A stretch of 16,940 bases of DNA from Acanthamoeba lenticulata. Taxonomy: Eukaryota; Discosea; Longamoebia; Acanthamoebidae. The notes below the pieces were generated by a model. That model made no database searches. It saw only the letters and a program-made list of their open reading frames with translations, and was not told the origin of the DNA. The translations under genes were made by a program, and so were the position numbers. The stretch lies in NCBI GenBank assembly GCA_002179805.1, contig NAVB01001736.1, forward strand, positions 1 through 16,940. Reading direction: 5' to 3'. Below, in pieces: positions 1 to 7,079 of the stretch; positions within the stretch are counted from its first letter, which is position 1, and each line of letters starts with the position of its first letter.

Positions 1-2
1 AA

Positions 3-1919
3 ACAGCCGCGGCGGCCAAGGTGGAGGAGATGAAGGGCTACAAGATGAGGAACATGCACCTCATCACGTCCGACGACGCCCTCAACTACCTGCGCTCCCT
101 TGACGACTGGCTCGACAAGAAGCGCGTCGCCATCGAGGCCCTCCGCATGAAGCGGATGAGCCTCTACCCGGCCTCTCCCGCTCCACCCTCCCCCTCCTCC
201 TTCTCCTCCTCGTCTTCCTCCTCGTCATCCCCGTCCTCCTCCTCCTCCTCCTCATCCTCCTCGTCCTCTTTCTCCTCTTCCTCCTCGTCCTTCCCGGCGC
301 CCTCGTCGCCGTCGCTCTCGCTCTCGTCCTCGTCCTCGTCGCCCTACGTCGACACGGCCGGCGGGCCCCAGAACTACGTCCACTTCCAGTCGACCCCGTC
401 GACGAGCCACCACCAGGCCAGCAAGGCGCCGACGCCGCCGGGCTCGACCTCTGCGCCGACCATGCCCTCGCCCGCCGCGTCCGAGGCCCGGCAGGCCGCG
501 GCCCGCCCGACCAGCTCGGCGCCCTCGCCCCTGGCCTCGAGCCGCGAGCAGACGGGCAACGTCCAGTACGTCGTCACGTCCAAGCCCAGCTCCGGCAGCG
601 TCCAGTACGTCGACCCGAGCGCGGCCAACAGCTCGGGCGGCTCGACGCCCTACGCCTACGCCGGGGAGGGGAACGACTCGCGGCCGCTCACCTACGTCGA
701 CTGGACGCCGTCGTCCAAGCCGGCGGCCGGCGGCGACGACGCCGACGCCAAGTCCAAGCTCAAGAGCCAGCTGGAGGCCATCGAGTCCAAGTACAACTAC
801 CGCGAGATCGAGTACGCCGAGCTCCGATTCGTCGAGAAGATCGGCGCCGGCGCGTTTGGCGCCGTCTTTCGGGTGCGCGAAGAAGGGCCCTTTTTTTTCC
901 TGCCGAGAGGAGCTGGACGACACTGACCTGTGTGCATGCGTGCGTGCGTGCGTTTGCTGTGGATGTCATCATGCAGGGGACCTGGCGCGGGGCGGTGGTG
1001 GCGATCAAGAAGCTGCACGACTTTGACTGGTTCAACATGGAGACGGTCGAGGAGTTCCGGCGCGAGGCGGCGCTGGCGCAGATGCTGTCGAACCATCCCA
1101 ACGTAGTGAACTTTATCGGCGCCTGCAGCCGCGCGCCCAACTTCTGCATGGTGTCCGAGTTCTGCGACCTGGGCAGCCTGGAGAGCGTGCTGCGCGGCCG
1201 CAACGCGGTGACCATCCCACTCAAGACGGTCGTGCGCATCATCCGCGACGCCGCGGCCGGCATTTTCCACCTCCACTGCGAGGGCGTCGTCCACCGCGAC
1301 ATCGCCGCGCGCAACATCATGATCGGGCCCGACTTCTCTGTGTTCGTCGGCGACTTTGGCTTCGCTCGGTCCGTCTTCGCTTCGCTCTCTTTCTCTCTCT
1401 CTCTCTCTCTTCTTTTCTCTTTCACCCTCCTTCCGATGCTGACGTCGGGCTGCAAAACAGGCTCAAGGAAAAGGGCGCGGCCTATGCCAAAACCAAGTCA
1501 TCGCTGGGCCCGGTCAAGTACATGAGCCCAGAGTCCATCAAAGAGAAGAAGTACTCGGAAAAGAGCGACGCCTACAGCTTCGGCGTCCTCATGTGGGAGG
1601 TGCGCACACGTAACTCTCTTGTTTTTCTGCAGAGGAAAGTTGCTTTGTTAGCCTTGAGGACCCCATATCTGACTCTGGCGTTGTTGTTGTTGTTCTTTTC
1701 CAGATTCTCACACGGAAGGAGCCCTACGAAGACGAGCCCCTCCTGCAGATCGCCCTCCGCGTGGCCTCACAAGGGCTGCGCCTCGAGGTTCCGGCGGACA
1801 CGCCCGCGCCTCTGGCCAGCCTCATGAAGGAGTGCTGGGAGCAGCGGCCCGACGACCGACCGACCTTCCCGGCCATCATCCAGCGCCTCCACCAGTTCTA
1901 CGAGTCGCTCCCCGAGTAG
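3..1919 (+). CDS. Protein kinase, tyrosine-kinase or TKL type, with Ser-rich Tyr-Val-repeat N-terminus (5' partial)
   Basis: Exons by my reading: <3-872, 977-1368, 1461-1599, 1704-1919; all phases join, giving about 538 residues in the window. The frame is open to the left edge, so the true start probably lies outside; an ATG at 30 is only a fallback. The order is a helical segment, a long Ser/Pro tract (about 185-345), a Tyr-Val repeat region, then a complete kinase domain. Visible motifs are the Gly loop IGAGAFGAVF (cut by intron 1), VAIKK with the ATP lysine, a helix-C Glu in RREAAL, catalytic loop HRDIAARN, DFG, SPE in place of APE, and CWEQRPDDRPTF near the end. HRDIAARN and VKYMSPE resemble true tyrosine kinases, while DAYSFGVLMWE is TKL-like, so specificity is unresolved. 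No transmembrane segment is seen. It likely phosphorylates protein substrates in cytoplasmic signalling. The 3' end converges on the ankyrin gene 112 nt away. Confidence 0.88.
185..345 (+). repeat. TCC/TCG trinucleotide tract encoding polyserine
   Basis: A run dominated by tcc and tcg codons inside kinase exon 1 gives long Ser blocks broken by Pro, Phe and Ala. It is a coding low-complexity tract. Codons are mixed rather than a pure repeat, which suggests an old or selected tract. It creates long false open frames on the opposite strand. Confidence 0.9.
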
Positions 1920-2031
1920 TATTTCTCCTACAGGAGGGTCACGTGTTGTCCCTTCACACGACATTCAAACACAAGCGAGCAAGTTTTGCGGTTGTTTCTC
2001 GCCGTCTTTACATTCGGGCCCAAAACGACGG
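1920..2031. other. Convergent 3' gap between kinase and ankyrin genes
   Basis: This 112-nt gap lies between the kinase TAG (1917-1919) and the ankyrin-gene TAA (2032-2034, minus strand). It must hold both 3' ends, so overlapping 3' UTRs are likely. I see no canonical AATAAA on either strand. Confidence 0.6.
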
Positions 2032-3307
2032 TTAATCATCGTTGTCGTCGTAGTAGGCGCGGGTCTTTTGCGGCGGGGCTGGCAGGGGCTTGACGGTTGG
2101 GGCGGCCACCCGCTGGATGATGAGGTGGACCAGCTCGATCGGCAGCGGCCAAGCCTGGCGCTTGATCACGCACAACAGCGCGAAGATGCGGCTGCGCACG
2201 GCCGCCGGGTAGAGGCGGTGATACTTGGGCTCCCACACGCAGCGCAGCGCGCTCTGCAGCTCCTCGTCGTCCTTGTCCGCCAGGTCCCACACTGACCGGG
2301 GCGGCTCGGAGCCGTAGCGCAGCGTGCCCGACGTGTTGGCGCCGTGAATCATCAGCAGCCGTACCACGTCCGGGTGCAGCCCGAGGCGAAGGGCCAGCAC
2401 GAGGGCCGTCTCGCGCCGGGGCACGCATCGCACGGAGCTGATGAAGGTCGGGTCCCGTGGGTCGTCGGTGGGCGAGTTGACGTCAAGCTCCTCCTGTATG
2501 AGCTCCCGACGTTCGGCGTTGACGTCTGCACCGGCCTCGAGCAGAAGCGCGAGCACGCGGAGCAGGTTGTTGTGGTGGGAGGTGGCCTCGGTCGGCGCCT
2601 TCGCCTCCTTCTCCTTCGCCCCGAGGAGGGCGCAGTGCAGGGCCGTTTCGGCCTTGTCCGAATTGTAGCCGCGCTCATTGTGATACACGGACGTGTGCCA
2701 GTTGTTGGGGTCGGCCTTGGCGTCGAGCAGCGATTTGAGGCAGTCGTAGGACAGGTGGCGCGCAGCCTTGTGGATCGGGTAGGTCACGCTGCGGCCGTCC
2801 GTGCGCATGCTGTGCGTCTCCGACACGCTCTTTGTGTTGGGGTCGCCGCCGCCCTGCAGGGCCAGTGCCAGCATCTCCCCGTCGCCCGTGGCAAGGGACA
2901 TTTGCAGGAGCATTTCGAACGCCGTTTCGGTTCTTCCACACCCTCGCCAATCATAGCTCTAGTAATGATGGGAGTCGTCCCGCCCAAGCACCAGCGTCAA
3001 CTCAAAGACTACCAGCGTGAACGTGGGCGGGCTGGCGTACCTCTTGCTTGGCGTTCACGTTGGCGCCCTTGCGCATGAGTTCTAGCACGAAGTTCCTCCA
3101 CTGAGGCGTGACCTCTTTGCCTTGGGCCTCCTGGTAGCGCTCGTGTTGGATATTTTGTAGGGCCACATGGATGGGCGACTCGCGGTCACGAGCACCCCAG
3201 GTGCCGTCCTTGTAGAACTCGTACGAGGCAGCCTCTTTCCCGCCAGCCTCCAGAAGGGCGCAAGCCGAAGCATAGTCCTTCGCTTTGATGGCAGCAAGAA
3301 GGTCCAT
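2032..3307 (-). CDS. Ankyrin-repeat protein with conserved-looking C-terminal W/LP motif
   Basis: Two exons on the minus strand: 3307-3041 and 2958-2032, separated by an 82-nt intron with donor gtacgc and acceptor tactag; about 397 residues. I chose the ATG at 3307 because MDLLAAIKAKDYASACALLE is already an ankyrin helix pair; an in-frame ATG at 3457 would add 50 unconserved residues and begin before the neighbouring gene's stop. About six degenerate ankyrin repeats are visible, marked by GANVNAKQE, GGGDPNTKS, AKADPNNW, ETALHCALL, AGADVNAE and ETALVLALRL. The C-terminal 90 residues are not ankyrin: they contain WEPKYHRLYP, a helix RSRIFALLCVIKRQ, then LPIELVHLII and an acidic tail. Ankyrin repeats bind proteins; the partner cannot be read from the sequence. 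No signal peptide or membrane segment is seen. The archaemetzincin gene lies upstream in tandem. Confidence 0.85.
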
Positions 3308-3459
3308 GCCTGGTGTCGTTTGTGTTGGTAGCTTTGTTGTCGCCAAGCAAGAGCCTTCCTCTTCTGCCCGGCAAGAATTCCTTCTCAGTGCATTCAGCGA
3401 AACGGTCCCCTTGTTCCTGGTTTTTGCTTCGTCGAAGGTGAACACGCGTGTCCACATGT
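3308..3459 (-). promoter_or_regulatory. Short tandem intergenic region (archaemetzincin 3' end / ankyrin promoter)
   Basis: Only 152 nt separate the archaemetzincin stop codon from the ankyrin-gene start, both on the minus strand. The promoter and 5' UTR of the ankyrin gene must sit here or overlap the 3' UTR of its neighbour. I recognise no TATA box or other element. Confidence 0.5.
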
Positions 3460-5176
3460 TTATTGTTTTGGTAAATCACAAGAGAGCAGCTGCTCGGCGA
3501 AGCTCGTTGATGGTCCAATCCAACTCCAGCGCAAAGCCGTCAGCGTGCTCCCTTCAGGGACCATGTGAGAGGCCTCTCGTGACGATGGGGACAGGAAAAG
3601 GATCTCCTCTCTTGGGACGTGGTGGTGGAGAGAGACGTACTCGAAGAAGGTTTGCAGAGCCTCGTAGCGCCGCTCGACGTAAAAGCTTTTGCCCGCCTGA
3701 TGCCGGAAGATAAACATCTTGTGGAGGCAGCATGGGCACAGATGCGTGGGCTTTCCGGAGCCCTCGCCCAATCCCTTGGTCCCGTTCATGATGCACATGT
3801 AGTGGATGCAGTGCTGCTCATCCATACGCCCCCCAGCGGGTCAGGTACCCACCGCCATGATCATCCCATCCTCGCCATCACCATCAATATCATCCTTTAA
3901 CAACAACACAATCAAAGCTTACCGCGATGCCAAAGAGGTGAAGCAGCTGCACGCAGATGCCACAGAGATCAGAGATTGCGTGTCATCATGAAGGAGTCGA
4001 GAAAGAAGAAGAAGAAGAAGACTGAGGGGCGGACCTCGTGCACCATGAGCTTGCACGAACGTCGCAGCTGTACGGCGCGCTCGGCAGACGATAGCGCTCG
4101 CAGGACGGGCTCTTCGGTGAAAAAGTCTGGGTGGAACCGGGCAAAGCTGAACACGCCTGAGCGTCTGGCGATGTCGGCCTCCCCCGCCACGTAGCTCGTC
4201 GGGCTGTCGGTCGGGAACAGATCCTCCATCACCAGCGCGATCACGCAAAAGCCTGCGATGGAAAGGAATACGGTGATCACCTCACGCTCAAGTGTCACTT
4301 TGTCTTTTGGATTGGAGGACGGAACCATCGGGCGGGAGCAAGAAGCGCAGGAGGTCGTGGATGTCGCGTGTGGAGAGCTGCTTACGCCGCGTGTGCTGGT
4401 GATGGGTCCGCCACCTGATGCGCTGCTCCCGTGCGGCAGCACTGCGGGGCTGGTGGTCCTCAGGGAAGTCGACTTGCAGAAGGCGCTCGTCCCCGCTCCC
4501 GTCGCCGCTGGGAGCCGGGCTCAGGCGCAGGCTCGGCAGGAGCGCCACCGCCATGCAGAGGTAGGCTTCACCGAAGCGCCGCAGTTGCTCGAGGCAGGGG
4601 CTGCGCTCCTCCTCGAACTCGCCCAGGGGGAGGAGGTAAATAGTGTCCCTCACGCCAACGCTGTTGTCCCCGCTGGCCCTAGTCCGTGCCCGTCAGCCCA
4701 AGTCATCTGCTCTGTGATCGAAGGGGAAGGACAAGGTACAGGCGACCCTTGGCAGCGCGACGGACGCCAGACTTGATGTACTGCTTCACGGGCTGTCCAG
4801 CTTCAAAGTTGTCGCTCAGCCACTGCCCCGCTGACGTCGATACCCCCCAAACCCGCTTTTCCTGGTCAATACGTGCGTTCTGCAGCGCTCTATGCGCACA
4901 GAGCGTACGGAGGGGAGCGCGGATGGGCGGAAAGGCGTCTTCGTCGTCGATTGCCTCGTTCAGGTAGGCGCACAAGCGGCGGCTTTGTGGGTCCTTCACG
5001 CAGAGAAGCGCCGCCACATCACCAGTAAGTGCTACACGTGCGTCCAATCACCAAGCAAAGCAAAGACACGCCACCTTGGCTGCCTGCAGGCGGGAGAGGG
5101 CCACCGCCGCGATGCGTTGGTTGCGATCTGGCGGGATGAACCCATGCGGGCCGTAGGCTTTAGGCGCTCTCTTCAT
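3460..5176 (-). CDS. Archaemetzincin-like zinc metallopeptidase (peptidase M54)
   Basis: Six exons on the minus strand: 5176-5075, 4993-4740, 4660-4326, 4252-4035, 3946-3923, 3813-3460; phases join and give about 428 residues. After splicing, the zinc site reads HELLHLFGIAHC (about 302-313), followed by the family cysteines HYMCIM and LCPCCLHKM (Cys 313, 318, 337, 340). This matches the archaemetzincin signature HExxHxxGxxHC-x4-CxM...CxxC: three His bind the catalytic zinc, Glu is the base, and four Cys hold a second zinc. Upstream family blocks are TIYLLPLGEF, PPDGFCVIALVMEDLFP and GVFSFARFHP. The start ATG at 5176 gives MKRAPKAYGPHGFIPP, like other family N-termini. Expected role is intracellular peptide cleavage; physiological substrates of the family are poorly known. 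The acceptor of exon 2 (4993) and of exon 3 (4660) is the least certain part. Divergent from the Nudix gene. Confidence 0.9.
3923..3946 (-). other. 24-nt microexon carrying half of the zinc-binding motif
   Basis: This exon encodes only LLHLFGIA. The minus strand shows a cag acceptor before it and a gtaagc donor after it, both phase 0. Without it the HE of exon 4 and the HC of exon 6 cannot form HExxHxxGxxHC. Gene finders could easily miss it. Confidence 0.87.
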
Positions 5177-5355
5177 GTCGCTCGTTTTCAGCCCCAAGTT
5201 GGCGGTCCTCGAGCCACACGCCTTTCTGGTCGTCTTCGGCGAAGCAAGCACCAGAAGAATAAAAGAAACAAGGTCTTTTTCCTTTTCGGGTACCCGAAGC
5301 CTCTTGCCCATTGGGGATCGACTGCCTCTCTCGCCTGCTGAACATCTCCAGCAAC
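5177..5355. promoter_or_regulatory. Divergent promoter region between archaemetzincin and Nudix genes
   Basis: This 179-nt gap separates two divergent start codons. It holds an AT-rich patch with ataaaag near 5259-5265 (a weak TATA-like candidate for the plus-strand gene) and a perfect 14-bp palindrome at 5285-5298 (TTCGGGTACCCGAA). Function is inferred from position only. Confidence 0.55.
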
Positions 5356-6928
5356 ATGAAGTAAGTACTGCAACTGCAACTGGCCGGGGTTGGGGAAAAG
5401 AAAACGGGGGTGAGCTCTTCTATTTTCCCTTTCTTCTTATTCTTCTGATTGCCAAGAACCGGAAGCAGCATGCGAGCCGGCACGACTCACCCCCATGGGG
5501 CGCAACAGTGGTTTCAGCGTGCGATGAGGTTGAGCACTCAGGCCACTCCTGTGGCAGGCCAGAACCTCAAGCAGGCTGCAACCGTATTGCTCATTGCCCC
5601 GAGCACGAAGCTGGCCACAACGGAACACGAAGGAAGTGACTACCGCGTCCTCATGGTGCGTTGCCCTCCCCTCCCCCCTTTGGCGCAGCCGCACCCACGG
5701 CAGTACAACAATTGAGCGAAACTCGCAGGTGAAGAGAGCAGCTACGAGCCGAGCTATGGCGGGAGCACACGCCTTTCCGGGCGGCATCCTCGAAGAGGGC
5801 GACTACGAGGCACACTGGCGCAGCCTGGCTCCTTCCACCGGAGTGAGCAGTGAGGAGCTCGCCTGGCGCATCGCCGCCGTCCGCGAGGTGTTTGAGGAGT
5901 GCGGCCTGCTCATCGCGCGGCCGCGCACTCGCCCCACCGGCAACACCGCTGCCGAGCTGCCCATCGCCCCGCGGATGCAGGAGTGGCGCCAGAGATCGTC
6001 AAAGGACAGCCGAGAGTTCCTGCGCGTGTTCTCGGATGACGAGACCCTGCGTGCCTTTGTGCCGGGTGCAGCTCCGCCGTCTCTTCCCGCTTGCAGATAA
6101 GCGGCTGACTCACTCAGCGCGCGCGGGGGCGCAGATACGGAGGCGCTGATTCCGTGGGCGCACTGGGTCACCCCGCTAGAAGAGAAGTGGCGCTACGACA
6201 CCCGCTTCTACCTCTCCTTCCTGGCGCAGCCCTTCGACCACCAAGTGACGCAGACAGATGAGCGGGTGCGTGACGTCCTTGCCTCCTCTTCCTCGTCCTC
6301 GATCCTCTTTGCGAGGCAACGTGGGAGGCTTACCCTAACCCTTGGCATGCTGTGCAGGAGGTCACGCGCTTGGACTGGTTCGAGCCCGCAGAAGCTCTTC
6401 GCAGGTTTGATGTTGGTGCGTCACTGGGGAGTGTCTTCCACACTTTCTGACCCTTGACCCTCGCCCCGGCGTGCTTGGTCAACTAACTTGGGGGGGGGGG
6501 CAGGCGAGATCTGGCTCCCACCACCGACATGGTTCCTGCTCAAGGAGCTCTCCACGTTCCCGTCGCTAGCGTCCCTCCGCACGGCGGCTACGCAAGGTCT
6601 CGTCCCTTCCTGACGCGTCTTTCTGGTGCTGACGTGCGCGTGCCACACAGGCCGGAACATGACGCCGACACAGCCGAGTATCGTGCCCACGGAAGAGGGC
6701 CTGGTGATCGCCATGCCGGACGACTGCTTCCACTGGGCCTCCCGCGACAACCCTCGCGCGGGGCGCCACCGCGTGGTAGTGACCGCTCCCCCTGCTCCCG
6801 CCGCCGACACGGCCCCAACAACGGCGCCTTCGGGGCCACGCTACAGGTTGGTCATCGACGACGCACACGAGGACTACCGCGCCGTCCGTTCCGCAGCCTC
6901 CTCGCCGAGGAGGCCAGCCGCCCTCTAG
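5356..6928 (+). CDS. Nudix hydrolase, NUDT19/RP2-like (probable CoA/acyl-CoA diphosphatase)
   Basis: Seven exons: 5356-5360, 5457-5655, 5729-6065, 6135-6265, 6358-6415, 6504-6596, 6651-6928; phases join, about 366 residues. Exon 1 contributes only ATG AA before a consensus gtaagt donor; if that is wrong, the ATG at 5470 in exon 2 gives nearly the same protein. The N-terminus is basic and hydroxylated (RAMRLSTQA), possibly mitochondrial. The Nudix core starts at AATVLLIAP and DYRVLMVKR; AFPGG (about 83-87) leads, after an insertion, to REVFEECGLL (about 120-129), whose Glu residues bind the metal. Downstream LIPWAHWVTP, RYDTRFYLSFL and IWLPPPTWFLLKEL are blocks I associate with NUDT19. That family hydrolyses CoA derivatives to phosphopantetheine products and adenosine 3',5'-bisphosphate; here this is inferred. 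The C-terminus RRPAAL is not a standard peroxisomal SKL-type signal. Confidence 0.87.
6490..6500 (+). repeat. G11 homopolymer directly before a 3' splice site
   Basis: Eleven consecutive G sit in Nudix intron 5, immediately upstream of the cag acceptor at 6501-6503, where a pyrimidine tract would normally be expected. Confidence 0.9.
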
Positions 6929-7079
6929 CGTCTTGTCTCGAGCCACACTCTACGAATATTTAAGTATATTTGGAATATTTGCATTTATTTTTGTGTTTTT
7001 GTGGCGGCAGGAGAAGGGAAAAGTGGGCAGACGAGCTGAGGTGCTCTCCTCTTCCTTTTGTTCTCTCTCTCTCTCTCTC
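6929..7079. other. Convergent 3' gap between Nudix and RPN1 genes
   Basis: This 151-nt gap holds an AT-rich patch (6950-6995, several aatatt/atttaa words) suited to 3'-end formation of the Nudix gene. A CT-dinucleotide run at about 7061-7080 abuts the RPN1 stop codon, so on the RPN1 sense strand the 3' UTR begins with a GA repeat. Confidence 0.7.

Noticed and set aside
252..923. Long minus-strand open frames opposite the kinase exon 1
   Set aside because: They are antisense shadows of the GC-rich Ser tract and kinase exon, with Arg/Gly-rich low-complexity translations and no motifs.
2344..3078. 244-codon plus-strand frame over the ankyrin gene
   Set aside because: Antisense to clear ankyrin repeats; it lacks domain motifs and crosses the ankyrin-gene intron.
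3308..3457. Upstream in-frame ATG at 3457 for the ankyrin protein
   Set aside because: It adds 50 residues without ankyrin character and would use up nearly the whole intergenic gap; ATG 3307 fits better.
4258..4776. 172-codon plus-strand frame inside the archaemetzincin region
   Set aside because: The minus strand carries conserved archaemetzincin blocks across the same bases.
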